The translations under genes and the position numbers were made by a program. DNA of 64,000 nt from Chrysophaeum taylorii (lineage: Eukaryota > Sar > Pelagophyceae > Pelagomonadales > Pelagomonadaceae): positions 593,459 to 657,458 of the forward strand of contig JAQMWT010000005.1 in assembly GCA_029834535.1 (NCBI GenBank), read 5' to 3'. Below the pieces are notes generated by a model. That model did no database searches and had not been told where the DNA came from. It was given only the letters and a program-made list of their open reading frames with translations. Numbering within the stretch: position 1 is the first letter of the stretch; each line of letters starts with the position of its first letter. Positions 26,619-36,646 of the stretch are shown here, in pieces.

Positions 26619-29141
26619 ATGCCGCCGTCCTACCAAGTGCGCAACATCCAGCTGCTCGAAGCCGAGGTGGACCAGTTGCTCTCGAATGCCGCGCGCAGCG
26701 GGCGCGCGATGCAAGAGACGCTCGAGTGCTCGCGGCGCGAGCTCAGCACCGAGCTCGCCTCGAGCCGCCAGCGGCAGTCCGAGCTCGAGACAGCCCTCGC
26801 GCGGTGCAGCGAGACGGCGCGACTCCGGGGGCAGGTCGAGGATCTGACGACCGAGGTGGACGCGCTCCGGGAGAGGGCGCGCTCGGACGAGGCGATGAGG
26901 GAGGCGGCAGTCGAGAGGGTGCGACGAGAAGCGCGGGACGGCGCCGCGGCGCGGCGCGGCGAGGAGGCGCGACTCCGGGGGCAGGTCGAGGAGCTGAGTG
27001 TCGAGGTGGACGCGCTCAGGGAGCGCGCAAGGTCGGAGGAGGCGCTGAGAGAGGAGAGCGTCGCGCGCGCGCGCCGCGAGGCGCGGGAGACGGCCGCGGC
27101 GGCGAGGCGCGGCGAGGAAGCGCGGCTGCGTGCCCAAGTCGAGGAGCTGACGACGGAAGTAGGGGACTTGCGGCGGCGCCTACGCGAGGACGAGGCTGCG
27201 CGAGAGGATTGTCTCGAGCGCGCGCGGCGCGAGGCGTTATCGGGGCGGCTCGAGGAACTGACTACCGAGGTGTGTGCGTGGCGAGAGCGCGCGTCGCGGT
27301 CGCACGAGGACGTCGACCGCGCGCGGCGCGAAGCGGCGGTCGAAGCCGAGACGCGACTGCGGCAGGCGCACGAGGCGCAGGTCGCAGATCTGACGAGGCG
27401 TCTCGCGACGTGCGAGGCGTCGCTCGAGGCAGAGCGGCGCCGCCGCGGGTCGCCCGACGACGTCGACGAGCGCGTGCGGCGCGAAGTGAGCCGATGCGAG
27501 ACCGAGTTCGCTGCGAGCCTAGAGCACGAGCGGCGGTCTGCCGACGCGCTGCTGCGCGAAGCCCAGGCGAGTGCCGCCGAACGCGAGGCCTCCATCCGCG
27601 AGGAGCTCAAGGCGGCGCGCGCGGCGCGCGACAGCGACTCGAGACGGTGGTCCCGCGCGCGCGACGACGTCGAAGCCGAGCGGCGGCGATGGCGACGCGA
27701 GAAGGACGAGCTCGAAATGCGGTCGCGAGAGGCGACGGCTACGCTCGAGCGTACGGTCGCCGACCTGCGAGCGCGCCACGAGACCCTCGAGGCGCGCGCA
27801 CTCGACGCCGAAACGCGCAGGGTCGACCTCGAGTCGCAAGCGTCTGCGTGCGAAACGAGGCGCGCGGCCGCGGAGCACGCGGCCGAGGACGCCGACCGAC
27901 GACGCGCGGTGATCGAGCGAGATATGACGCGGGCCGACGAGACCGCGCGGGCAAAGCTACGCGAGGTCGAAGATGCGGCGGCCTCGGAGCTCCGTGAGGC
28001 GCGCGCCGAACTCACCGCGGTCCGCGCCGATCTCCAGCGCGCCATCGACCAAGGCGAGAGGCGCGAGCATGAAGCCCAACGCACTGCCGCGGCAGCATTG
28101 GCGCGCGTCGAGGTCGCCGAGGACCAAGCCCACAAGGCAAATGACGCGTCGGCACGCGCGACACGCCAAGCAGACAAGGCTGAGGCCGCGCGCCGCGCCG
28201 CCGAACAACAGCTCGCGACGTTACGACGCAAGCTCCAAGCTGCAGAGGCCACCGCGGAGCGCGAGACTGCGCGCGCCAACGAGACGCAAACCGCAGCCCG
28301 AGCCAAGATCGCAGAGCTCGATACCGCGCTCCGGGTCTCTCAAACCAAGGCCCAAGAGGCCGACAGCCTCGAGGCCGACCTCGACGCCGAGCGCGACAAA
28401 GCGAGCGACTCGGCGGCGCGACTCGCCGACCTCGAGAAGCGCCACGCCGTCCTCGAGCACCACGCCGACGCGATGGCGCGCGGTCGCGACGAGGCCCGCG
28501 TCCAAGCACAACACACGCAAGCCCGCGCCGAAGAGGAGCAACGACGCTTCAAGAAGCTCCTGCACGATGCGGATGCAACCGCCGAGCGCGAGCGCGCGCG
28601 TACCGTCGAGACGCAGGCCGCCGCGCGCTCTAAGATCGCCGAGCTCGACGCTGCGCTTCGGGCTGCCCAAACCAAGGCCCAAGTCGCCGACCGCCTGGAG
28701 GCCGACCTCGACGCCGAGCGCGAAAAAGCGCGCGACGTAGCGGCGCGATTCGCCGACCTCGAGAAGCGCCACGGCTCGCTCGCGCGTCACGCGGACGCTA
28801 TGGCCCGCGGTCGCGAGGAAGCACGCGTCCACGCGCAGCATGCGCAGGCCCGCGCCGAGGAGGAGCACCGACGCGTGAAGGCGCTCCTGCAGAAGCAGCA
28901 CGAACTCGAGACCAAGGCCCTTGAGTTCCAGGCCAAGGAGAAGCACCACCGCTCCTCCTCAAGCAACAACGCGAGGACGCCACCGGCAAAGTCATCGAGG
29001 ACCAACTACTGGCTCGGGCTCGACAACACGCCACTTACGCCGCTCAAGTACAGCGAACTCCCTTTCGCGGACAGCAGCAGCAGCAAGGCGATTGCCGCCG
29101 AAAGCAACAAAGCTCTTCGCGGTGCAGACGACAGAGTCTAG
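26619..29141 (+). CDS. Long coiled-coil protein
   Basis: Intronless, 840 residues, start ATG after gcgagg. Residues about 5-760 are almost continuous alpha-helical coiled coil, very rich in Ala, Arg and Glu. Internal duplications are obvious: LRGQVEDLTTEVDALRERAR recurs in slightly changed form three or four times between residues 65 and 215, and KIAELDxALRxxQTKAQ...LEADLDAERxKA recurs twice between about 560 and 720. The last 80 residues are Ser/Thr/Lys-rich and unstructured (TNYWLGLDNTPLTPLKYSELPF). Such proteins act as cytoskeletal, centrosomal, Golgi-tether or scaffold components; no motif here decides which. The methyltransferase gene begins only 12 nt after the stop. Confidence 0.85.
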   Translation: MPPSYQVRNIQLLEAEVDQLLSNAARSGRAMQETLECSRRELSTELASSRQRQSELETALARCSETARLRGQVEDLTTEVDALRERARSDEAMREAAVERVRREARDGAAARRGEEARLRGQVEELSVEVDALRERARSEEALREESVARARREARETAAAARRGEEARLRAQVEELTTEVGDLRRRLREDEAAREDCLERARREALSGRLEELTTEVCAWRERASRSHEDVDRARREAAVEAETRLRQAHEAQVADLTRRLATCEASLEAERRRRGSPDDVDERVRREVSRCETEFAASLEHERRSADALLREAQASAAEREASIREELKAARAARDSDSRRWSRARDDVEAERRRWRREKDELEMRSREATATLERTVADLRARHETLEARALDAETRRVDLESQASACETRRAAAEHAAEDADRRRAVIERDMTRADETARAKLREVEDAAASELREARAELTAVRADLQRAIDQGERREHEAQRTAAAALARVEVAEDQAHKANDASARATRQADKAEAARRAAEQQLATLRRKLQAAEATAERETARANETQTAARAKIAELDTALRVSQTKAQEADSLEADLDAERDKASDSAARLADLEKRHAVLEHHADAMARGRDEARVQAQHTQARAEEEQRRFKKLLHDADATAERERARTVETQAAARSKIAELDAALRAAQTKAQVADRLEADLDAEREKARDVAARFADLEKRHGSLARHADAMARGREEARVHAQHAQARAEEEHRRVKALLQKQHELETKALEFQAKEKHHRSSSSNNARTPPAKSSRTNYWLGLDNTPLTPLKYSELPFADSSSSKAIAAESNKALRGADDRV

Positions 29142-29153
29142 ATCGTGTAGATC

Positions 29154-29873
29154 ATGGGGACAATTGCCGGACGGCGTGTGGTCGACTGGCTTCGACATCG
29201 GTGGGGGTTCGTCGTCCGAGGAGTGTACGATACCCAAGACTTTTGGAACAAAGCCTACGCGCACGGACGGCGCGAGCCGTTTGAATGGGCCGGCGTTGGC
29301 CTCGACCAGCTGTACGAGTACGAGTTTAAGGACGTGTCGATTCATCGGCCGGCGAGCGGCGGCATGCGGGCGTCGCTGGCGACGGACGTCCCCTTGGACG
29401 CGCGCGTATTGCTGCTCGGTTCCGGGACGTCGCTGCTGGGGAGACACATGGTGTCGGCCGGCTGGCGGGGGGGCATTACGCAGCTCGACTTTGCCGAAGT
29501 TGTCGTCTTCGATCGCGAGGACGGTCTCGAGTGGGTGCTTGGCGACGCGCGAGCCCTCGACTTCGACGGTGGCTTCGACGCTGTCGTCGACAAGGGCACC
29601 GTCGACGCCATCTACCTTTCCTCCTCGGATGCGTATGCCCGCGACGTCGCGAGCGTCGTTCGCGGAGCCGCGCGCGCGCTCGAGCCCAAGACCGGCGTGT
29701 TTATGGTTTTCTCGCTCTCCGACCCGCGCTATATGTGGCCGTTGCTTGTCGACCCTACGACCGCCCCCTTCTGGGACCCACACACGTCAGAGGTTCGAAG
29801 ACTCCCGTCTATTTACGTGTACCTCCTCCGCCGCTCCTCGCGACGCATCCCGAGAGGAGACATCCGTAGTTAA
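29154..29873 (+). CDS. Class I SAM-dependent methyltransferase (METTL13/EEF1A-KMT-like)
   Basis: 239 residues. FWNKAYAHGRREPFEW near residue 30 matches the YWDxRY...EPFDW entry motif of the METTL12/METTL13/EFM subfamily. Motif I is VLLLGSGTSLLG (about 85-96), the acidic post-I strand is ITQLDFAEVVV, and motif IV is FDAVVDKGTVDAI (near 140-152), the DKGTLD signature of this group. VFMVFSLSDPRYMWPLL forms a late strand. Family members methylate lysines or the N-terminus of elongation factor 1A; the substrate here is inferred only. The start is ATG 29154, 12 nt after the coiled-coil stop, so translation from a shared mRNA is possible. The stop lies 29 nt from the convergent WBP11 stop. Confidence 0.85.
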   Translation: MGTIAGRRVVDWLRHRWGFVVRGVYDTQDFWNKAYAHGRREPFEWAGVGLDQLYEYEFKDVSIHRPASGGMRASLATDVPLDARVLLLGSGTSLLGRHMVSAGWRGGITQLDFAEVVVFDREDGLEWVLGDARALDFDGGFDAVVDKGTVDAIYLSSSDAYARDVASVVRGAARALEPKTGVFMVFSLSDPRYMWPLLVDPTTAPFWDPHTSEVRRLPSIYVYLLRRSSRRIPRGDIRS

Positions 29874-29902
29874 TTTCCTGCGACTACCTCCGGACGCGCG
29901 CA

Positions 29903-31237
29903 CTAGGGCCTGCTGCCCGCGGCCTTGGCACGACGCACGCGCAGCGTGCTTGGGAGGAAGCTGTGGTCCAAGACGACCTCGCGCGCGCTCTCTGGCTCGA
30001 GACGACCGAGCGGTCCTGGCTTGTTTGCGCGCTTTTGGTCGACCTTCGGGGGCGGCTTGGGTCCAACATCCGGTTGCTGCTTCATCAAGCGATCGCGGCG
30101 ATAGATTGCTTGGGCTGTTGGCGGCCCCGGCGGCGGCGGCGGCAGCGGCGCGACGCGCGGGGGGGGTGTTGGGGGCAGTGGTGGCACGAACGATTGTGGC
30201 GGTAGTGGGCGCAACACGCGCGGCGGCGGTCCTGGTAGTGGGTGCAGCAAGTATGGCGGTGGAGCGGGTACTTGCAGCGCCGGCATCGGAGGCGGCAGAG
30301 TGGCGTGCTGTACCTCAAGTTGTGGCCTTCGAGGCAGTACGGGCAGTTCGGGCGGCGGGGGTCCTGGAGGAGGGGGGAACTCGGCTCGAGGCGGCGGCGG
30401 CGGCCCCGGAACGGCCTCGTTTTGCAGCGCTGGCAGTTGAGAGGGGACCACAGCAGCCTGCGCCTGTGGAGGAGATGGCAGTTCTTGGGGCGATGGCGCG
30501 CACGGATCAGGTGGCGGTCTTCGCAGCGGCGGCGGTGGCCCTGGCGGCGGAGGAGGCAGCCCACTGGGAGGACGAGGCCCCGGCGGCGGGGGGGGCAAGT
30601 CAGGAGGTGGTCCTGGCGGCGGAGGAGGCAAGTCAGGCGGCGGTCCCGACGGCGGAGGGGGAATCTGAGGGGGGGGGGCTGGTGGCGGCGGCGGTAGCCC
30701 TGGCGGCGGAGGAGGCCCCGGCGGCGGGGGTGGCAAGTCAGGCGGTGGTCCCGGCGGCGGAGGTGGAATTTGAGGGGGCGGCCCTGGTGGCGGAGGAGGC
30801 AGCCCACGCGGAGGAGGAGGCCCTGGCGGCGGCGGCGGCGGCGGCGGAACCCCACGCGGTGGTGGTGGCATCATCGTGTAAGGCGCATACAGAGGTTGGG
30901 TTCCGGGACACGGCGGCGGGGGTGGTGGCGGCCGCGCCGCGGCCTGTCCCGCAGGACGCGGCGCGGCCAGCTCGGCCATTCGCTGCTTCTTGACAAGGGA
31001 GGCCTGCTGGCTTTTCAAGGCATCGAGCTTACGCTTGAGCGTCAGATTCCCTCGGTTCGCCCGGGACTCGGCCGTCGCCCTTTCGATCTCCTTGCTCAGC
31101 TTTTTTGGGTCACTCAGCATCGACGTGAATTCGCGTCTCTGGGTTTGCTGCTTCTTGCTCTTGGCGATCTCCTTCTTCTTCTGCTCCTTGCGGTAGGCCA
31201 TCATCGGATTCATCGATAGTCGGTCTTTCTTCCCCAT
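29903..31237 (-). CDS. WBP11: WBP11-like proline-rich splicing factor
   Basis: About 444 residues from MGKKDRLSMNPMMAYRKEQ, the typical start of the Wbp11 domain; an in-frame ATG eight codons upstream is less likely. Residues 1-85 form the basic Wbp11 helix (KKKEIAKSKKQQTQRREF, DPKKLSKEIERAT, LKRKLDALKSQQASLVKKQ). Residues about 95-370 are almost pure Pro-rich blocks (PPPPPGPPP with Gly, Leu and Asp spacers), giving many WW/SH3-type ligands and possible PP1-binding surfaces. The C-terminus ends SFLPSTLRVRRAKA, close to the FxPTxLRVRR motif of WBP11. The protein binds WW proteins such as PQBP1 and acts in late spliceosome activation. Family placement is firm from the N- and C-terminal motifs. 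Confidence 0.88.
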   Translation of the reverse strand: MGKKDRLSMNPMMAYRKEQKKKEIAKSKKQQTQRREFTSMLSDPKKLSKEIERATAESRANRGNLTLKRKLDALKSQQASLVKKQRMAELAAPRPAGQAAARPPPPPPPCPGTQPLYAPYTMMPPPPRGVPPPPPPPPGPPPPRGLPPPPPGPPPQIPPPPPGPPPDLPPPPPGPPPPPGLPPPPPAPPPQIPPPPSGPPPDLPPPPPGPPPDLPPPPPGPRPPSGLPPPPPGPPPPLRRPPPDPCAPSPQELPSPPQAQAAVVPSQLPALQNEAVPGPPPPPRAEFPPPPGPPPPELPVLPRRPQLEVQHATLPPPMPALQVPAPPPYLLHPLPGPPPRVLRPLPPQSFVPPLPPTPPPRVAPLPPPPPGPPTAQAIYRRDRLMKQQPDVGPKPPPKVDQKRANKPGPLGRLEPESAREVVLDHSFLPSTLRVRRAKAAGSRP

Positions 31238-31766
31238 GGCGCCTCGCGAGGTGCAGCGCAAAGGTGACGAAAGAGGGTAAGGTTCTTCGCCTTATCGTTC
31301 GTTGCAGGGCTCTGACGATTGTCCGGAAAACATACATACATTTGGGATCTTACAGCATTGTAGGCTCAACGTAGATAAGCCAACATGTATTGTTAGATTT
31401 CGACGCAGGTTTGTGAAGGGGAGTGTTTACCAAAAGAGGTTTTCGGAGGAGTAAACTCAAAGGTTAGCGCTGATCAAAGCAGCTTATTGGATTGGCGGGG
31501 GTGAGAGCGTCGTCGAGCTTAAATGAGAGTGGGTGTGGCACATGTAAGGGGGACGGCAAGGCGTTAGCCAAACCGTCCGGGCGCCGCCAGGGACCCGACG
31601 GCCGAGAGACGTAGGGGCCGTTGGCGTTTCTACCAAGGGGTTGGCTCTACGATAGAGGGCACAAAAAAAGGCCGACGTAGAAGAAGAAAGAGGAGGAGCA
31701 GAAGAAGAAGTTCGACATAGTGCGATGTGACTCGCATGGGGAAGAGAAGAGGCCCGGCCGACGCAG
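31238..31766. other. Intergenic with a dispersed-repeat fragment
   Basis: At about 31451-31500 it carries a sequence (agtaaactcaaaggttagcg, then gattggcgggg) that recurs at about 35725-35755 in reverse and at about 43010-43115. No gene was seen. It separates the WBP11 5' end from the kinesin 3' end, both on the minus strand. Confidence 0.4.
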
Positions 31767-34141
31767 TTAAAGATCCGCATTTTTTTGCGGCGAGGTGGGG
31801 AGTTTGTGGGGCGTGTGCTGGGCGCGAGAGGCAGACGTGGACTGGCTCAGCCTGCTGCGCTGCGGCGAGTGGGTTGAGGAGGCGGAGCCGGTGGTGTTCC
31901 GCCTAGCTTTTCCGAGGGCGGTATCGCGGCAGCGGGCGGCGAACTTGAGCGAGCAAAGAGTCTCGGGGACGTCGGCGGGCGCGGGCGAGACGTTGACAAA
32001 CATGAGAGCCTTGGAGTCGCCGGAGAGGGAGTCCTGGAGGAGAAACGTGAGCTTGGAGTTGCGGAAGGGAACGTGGGTGCGTCGCTGTCCCGAGGAGAGA
32101 GCGGCGATGACGTCGCCGAGGGCCGACAGCGACTTGTTGATATTCTGGGCCTCCTTGAGGCGGTCGCCCGAGGCGTCGGTCTTGGCCTGCGAGGTAGATC
32201 GACGATGTCGTGGGACGCAAGAAAGAACAGGACGCCGGGAGTAGGAACGAGGCGTTCCGAGCCGGCGAGGTCGACGAGGTGGAGCTTGGCCGCGACGTTG
32301 CTGTTGGTCGCCTTGACGTAGAGGGTGACGATCTGGTGCGAGCGGGAGGACTGGGCGTTCACGTCGTGGGCTCCGACGGCGCGGTTGCTTGCGCCGCGGG
32401 AGATGAGGGCCTCGACGTCGTCGACCGAGGCGACGGCGTGGCGCTCGAGGCCGGGCACCTCGCAGTGGCCCGAGGCCGTTTGAATCTCGAGCTTAGTTTT
32501 ATGCTGCTGCTGCTTGGCGAGGAGATCGCGGAGCGTCTCGTTGTATATTTCGAGAATGGAAAGCTCGAGGGAGTAGTCCAGGTCGCCGGCGACCGCCGTC
32601 TCGAAGAGGAGTTCGATCGCGCGGAAGTTGACGCCGCGGTCGCCCGGCACGCCCGACATGGTGTGGGTCTTGCCCGAGCCCGTCTGGCCGTACGCGAAGA
32701 TGCAGACCGAGAAGCCGTCGAGGGCCGAGACGACGAGGTCCTCGACGGCGCGTTCGAAGACCGCGGTCTGCGTCGAGCCGGGCGCGAAGACGCCGTCGAA
32801 CTCGAACCGCGATTCTTCGTAGCCGTCGGCGTCGCGTCTCACGAGAATCTCATCGTCGCTCGGAAAGCTCGCGAACGACGCGCCAGTTTCGTCCCGAGTC
32901 GGTCGGCACCGGCAATAAACGCGGATATTTCCGCGCGCCTCGACCAGTTTGTTGTGGAGGTTTCTTCGCCGTTCGCGCTCATCTCGAGCACGCGCCGCCA
33001 TCTCGTCGCGCTCACGCTCGATCGCCGCGATCTGGCCGCGGAACTCGCGCTGAGCCTCGGCTCTGGCCTCCCGCCGCGTTTCGACGCCGCTCGCCTCGAC
33101 CTCCAGCAGCCGCTTTTCGGTCGCCGCGAGCTGCGTGCTCAAGCGTTCTGTCTCGCTCCGAAAGGCGTCGCGCTCCCGTCGGGCCTCGGTGGCGGTGTCT
33201 TCGCCGAGTTCTTTTTCGCGGAGCTCCTCGCGGTGCTTGGCTTCTAGCTCGTCGAGATCCGCCGCGCTTTTCGCTTCTAATCGCAGCCTGAGCTCGTCGA
33301 GGTCTGCCGCGCGTTTCGCTTCTAATCGCTGCCTGAGCTCGTCGAGGTCCGCGCGATGCTTGGCGTCCAACTGGGCCCTCGAATCCTCCTCGTCTGGATG
33401 CTCGCATTTCGGGTCCCCGAGCCGGCGGTTGGCGTCGTTGAGTTCGAGCTCGAGCTCGAACTGGCGGGCCTTGGCCGCGCGGAGCGCCGCAAACAAACGC
33501 GCCCCGTCGTTAGCGAGGGCCCCCGAGGCGACGAGCTTCATGACCTCGTTGTTGTCCTGGTCGGTGAGCGACAGGATCTGAGCCTCGTAGACCTTGAGCT
33601 TGGTCTCGAGCTCCTCGTTCCGGTTCAGCGCCGCCGCGATCTTGGCCGCGTCCCGTTCCGCCTGGGCCTGCGCTTCGCTGCTCAGCTTGTTATATTCCTC
33701 CACGAGGTCGTCGATCGTCCCGGAGTCCGACACGGCGGTGGCGAGCTTCTCCGACGTCTCGGCGCACACCGCCCGCTCCTGCGGAGGAGCTCACTCGCGT
33801 TAACAACCGTGCCGACGACGCACGTTGGCCAGCGCCTCCTCGAGGTGCGATATCATCTTCCGCAGTTTGCCGTTCCGCCGCCGCAGGGCCACATACCGCT
33901 CGTCCTCCTCCGCGACGTGGTCGAGCTCCTGAAAGAAGAAGAAGAAGAAGAAGAACTTTGTGCGGTCGTGCTCCTCCTGCCTCCGTACCTCTTCCTCGCT
34001 CTTGCGGTCGTCTAGTTCGTCGTCGTCGTCGTCGTCGTCGTCGAGTTTTGTATCCTCGTCCTCGTCGTTGAAGTGACGGTCGAGCCGGTCCAGCACCGAG
34101 GCGCCCTTGGAGACGGCAGCGCCGAGCACTTGCCTGATCAT
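31767..34141 (-). CDS. C-terminal motor kinesin (kinesin-14)
   Basis: Inferred exons: 34141-33989, 33928-33824, 33778-32249 and 32186-31767; introns 60, 45 and 62 nt; about 735 residues. The N-terminus is acidic, then coiled coil with Arg/Ala/Glu heptads to about residue 355. The neck-motor junction [23 protein letters not shown] is diagnostic of minus-end-directed kinesin-14. The motor has a P-loop [11 protein letters not shown] (near 449), switch I NAQSSRSH, switch II DLAGSER, and after splicing [20 protein letters not shown] and [17 protein letters not shown]. The tail is Ser/Thr/Arg-rich. The first intron contains a TTC-triplet polypyrimidine tract which, if read through, would give a false poly-Phe segment. 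The third uses a GTTCCT donor. The role is spindle or cortical microtubule organisation. Confidence 0.9.
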
Positions 34142-34323
34142 CTCCCAGAAAGCAACGGACCAGCCTTCGAGGGTTTTTTTTAGGACGACTCCTCCTCCTA
34201 AGAGGGCGGGGGGCTTGAGTACTTTTTTGAATTCATGAGGGGTCGACTGCTAATAATAATAATAAGTTGGGGCTTGAAGGTTTGAGGGTTTATTTATTTC
34301 TTGCTTGAAAGGATTCCTCCGCG

Positions 34324-35541
34324 ATGCTGCTTGTCGTGCTGGCTTGGGCCGGCATCGAGGCCGGGAGATCTGGGGGCGCGCGGTGCCGAAGAAGATGGGG
34401 GGTACGCGGGGGTGCGTGCGAGGTGCGGGGTGTCGCCAACCTCCCGAGCAGCCTGCCCGCGCCGACGCTCCTCGATCAGCAGACTTGGCAGGCGCGAGAG
34501 ATTTTTAGCGACGGGAGCGCTCGCGACGCCGAGTTGGTTTGGTCCGAGCTGCGGAAGCGCGTCTCGCGCACCGACGCGAGGCTTCTGCTCCGGACGTCGG
34601 CCCTCGACCTAGCGATTCGCGAGCGGTGCGTCGTGTTCGACTTTGGCGTCATCAGAGGCTACGCGGAGCGGGACCGCGCCGTGCTGTTGCTCGAGCACGA
34701 CGACGAGACCAAGCAGCACCGGCCGACGCGGGCGACGGCGCTCGTGGTCGAAAGCGCGGTACGCGAGGCCCTCGCGAAGCGCGCAGCCCAGAACGGCCAC
34801 GGCCTGGTCGTCGAGGCTTCCGCGAGCTTCGCTCTCGTCGTCGTCGAGGGCGTCCTGGAAGAAGCCTACGAGCACACGCTGCGCCAATTCGTAAGACTCG
34901 ATGTTGCCATCCGCGACGAGCTCGCCGCCATGACCGAGGTCCGCGGACCCGAGTCGTCCCGCGGCGCGTCGCTCTACCGACTTCTCCCGCTCGAGATGCA
35001 GCTCCGGGACGAGGCCGTTCGCGGCCGGCGCGTCTACGCGATTATCGCCGACGCCCTCAGAGACGAGGCATTCACCTCGCCCGCAAAGGATCACGTCCTC
35101 CTCGGCCCAAACCCCACGCCCGACGACGTCGAGCTCGCCGAGAGCGTATTCGAAAACGCCCTCTGTCGCTGGGAGTACGTCAACGACGCGATCGAAAAAC
35201 TCGTCGCGACCATCGACGCGACCCGGAAGCTCGTGGAACTTTCCCTCGACAACGAGCGCAACCGCATCGAGCGCATGGACATCTACCTCAACATCGCCGG
35301 CCTCGGCCTCGCCCTCATCTCCGCCGTCGGCGGCTTCTTCGGCATGAATCTCCTCATCGGTCTCGAGACCCACCCCCACTGGTTCAACCGCGTCGTCGCC
35401 GCGACCCTCCTCGCCGCCGCGCTTCTCTGCCACGTTTGCTTTCGACGCTTCCACGCGGGCAACCTCGAGCACGCTGACCACGTCGTCGCCATGGTCTGCG
35501 CCCTGAGGCACGCACCGACCCTCCTGCCAAACGACAACTAG
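34324..35541 (+). CDS. MRS2/CorA-type magnesium channel
   Basis: 405 residues, intronless. The first 40 residues are Arg/Gly/Ala-rich with a hydrophobic start and could be an organelle-targeting sequence. The soluble domain follows the MRS2 pattern: LRTSALDLAIRERCVVFDFGVI, YRLLPLEMQL, and the long stalk helix with YVNDAIEKLVATIDATRKLVELSLDNERNRIERMDIYL. Transmembrane helix 1 ends with the GMN signature (FFGMNLLIGLE, near residue 340); helix 2 is VVAATLLAAALLCHVCF. MRS2 channels form pentamers that pass Mg2+ into mitochondria or plastids. The essential GMN motif is intact. It is divergent with kinesin-14 across 182 nt; a helicase-repeat zone begins about 30 nt downstream. Confidence 0.92.
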   Translation: MLLVVLAWAGIEAGRSGGARCRRRWGVRGGACEVRGVANLPSSLPAPTLLDQQTWQAREIFSDGSARDAELVWSELRKRVSRTDARLLLRTSALDLAIRERCVVFDFGVIRGYAERDRAVLLLEHDDETKQHRPTRATALVVESAVREALAKRAAQNGHGLVVEASASFALVVVEGVLEEAYEHTLRQFVRLDVAIRDELAAMTEVRGPESSRGASLYRLLPLEMQLRDEAVRGRRVYAIIADALRDEAFTSPAKDHVLLGPNPTPDDVELAESVFENALCRWEYVNDAIEKLVATIDATRKLVELSLDNERNRIERMDIYLNIAGLGLALISAVGGFFGMNLLIGLETHPHWFNRVVAATLLAAALLCHVCFRRFHAGNLEHADHVVAMVCALRHAPTLLPNDN

Positions 35542-35570
35542 GGTTTTTTTTTTCCTTTAGAAAATGACAA

Positions 35571-35880
35571 GTGCAGGCCAGTAAGTTCACCTAGTCCCCG
35601 TTAAGTTCACCTAGTCCCAATCTCTAACCCCAGTAAATTCGGCGTAAACCCACTCGTGCTCACATCCACTCTCCTTTGAACTCGTCGCTGTCACCCCCGC
35701 CAATCTAAGATGCTTTGATCTGCACACGCCGCTAACCTTTGAGTTTACTCTAAAAACCCCAGTAAGTTCACTTGGTCTCAGTAAGTTCGCCTGGTCACTA
35801 ATTTCACCTAGTCCCAATCTCCAACCTCCGTAAGTTCACCTGGTTCCAGTAAGTTCACCTGGTCCCAGTAAGTTCACTTA
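35571..35880. repeat. Degenerate ~20-bp satellite flanking a helicase relic
   Basis: Repeated units such as agtaagttcacctggtccc occur at least eight times with substitutions and spacers (35581, 35600, 35762, 35781, 35830, 35849, 35868 and others). The outermost unit, gtgcaggccagtaagttcac at 35571-35590, recurs exactly in reverse complement at 44357-44376. Confidence 0.7.
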
Positions 35881-35889
35881 CAGTGCGCG

Positions 35890-36520
35890 TGTAGACGCCG
35901 GGAGGGGGCTTATAGGTATTGCGTAGCACGTGTGGGGTAGGGTGGAGTCGTCGACTCAGAAGAGCATATCCCCGGGGTTGCCGATCGACAGAGAGCCACG
36001 TAGAGCTGGACGTGACAGAAGACGGGCTTGGGCGAGAGGACGCCGACCTCGCGGGGCGTCTGGCCTGGCTCTTGGTGATCGTTTGGCGTCGGCGGGCCTT
36101 AAGGGATACAGGTTGGAGGAGCCTCGGTGACACGACACGATCGATCATGTATCTGGTACCGTTGCAGTGGCCGTGCGACGGGTCGAGGTTGCGAAGACCT
36201 TAAGCTCGCGCTCAAAGTCAGCATGCCGTTGGTTGTCAGGGAGTCGAAAACTCGACTGTAAAGAGCGAGGCGTCGTCTTCCGACCCAACCTAGTCTGCCT
36301 AAAAGAACTCCGTCGTCTCCGGGAAAAAAAGGCCGCGGTCGTGCGCGCGTTGTCAGCATCGACAACATCGTTTCGACGGGGCGTGAGAATGGCGCGCTGA
36401 AAGAGCCGCCGCGGGTCGTGGAAATAGTCTGCGAGGTCGCCGTAGACGGCTTGGAGGATCACTGTCTGGCTCTCGCGCCTACCTGATCCTTACTCTCGCG
36501 CCTACCTGATCCTTACCCTA
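35890..36520 (-). mobile_element. PIF1/Helitron-type helicase C-terminal relic, copy A
   Basis: Conceptual translation in mixed frames gives LADYFHDPRRLFQRAILTPR, then NDVVDADNART, the Pro/Leu-rich linker, and a decayed version of the PIF1 C-terminal block. The same order occurs in the plus-strand copy at 43.44 kb at high nucleotide similarity. The copy has multiple frame breaks and stops, so it is not functional. In intact elements this domain belongs to the Rep-helicase of Helitrons or to host PIF1 helicases; nothing of a Rep domain is visible. Confidence 0.65.
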
Positions 36521-36541
36521 AATCGAGGGACAAACAGACAA

Positions 36542-36572
<31 letters not shown>

Positions 36573-36646
36573 AACATCTGTCGATTAGTAGTTAGGAAGA
36601 AACCGACGGAGTTAGGGTTACTATTGTAACTCACGACACAGTAGTG

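Larger units (their letters stand above)
35542..36646. other. Repeat-rich intergenic zone
   Basis: From left to right it holds: a tandem/degenerate satellite of about 20 bp units related to cagtaagttcacctggtcc (35571-35880); a minus-strand helicase relic (about 35890-36465); a 23-bp direct duplication (ctcgcgcctacctgatcctt type, about 36472-36520); a GACA/AACA tetranucleotide run (about 36532-36572); and then the promoter of the saccharopine-dehydrogenase-like gene. Confidence 0.6.

Noticed and set aside
26630-28306. A 558-codon minus-strand Ser/Arg/Ala-rich frame
   Set aside because: Antisense of the coiled-coil gene; the Ser/Arg bias is what Glu/Ala/Arg codons give when read in reverse.
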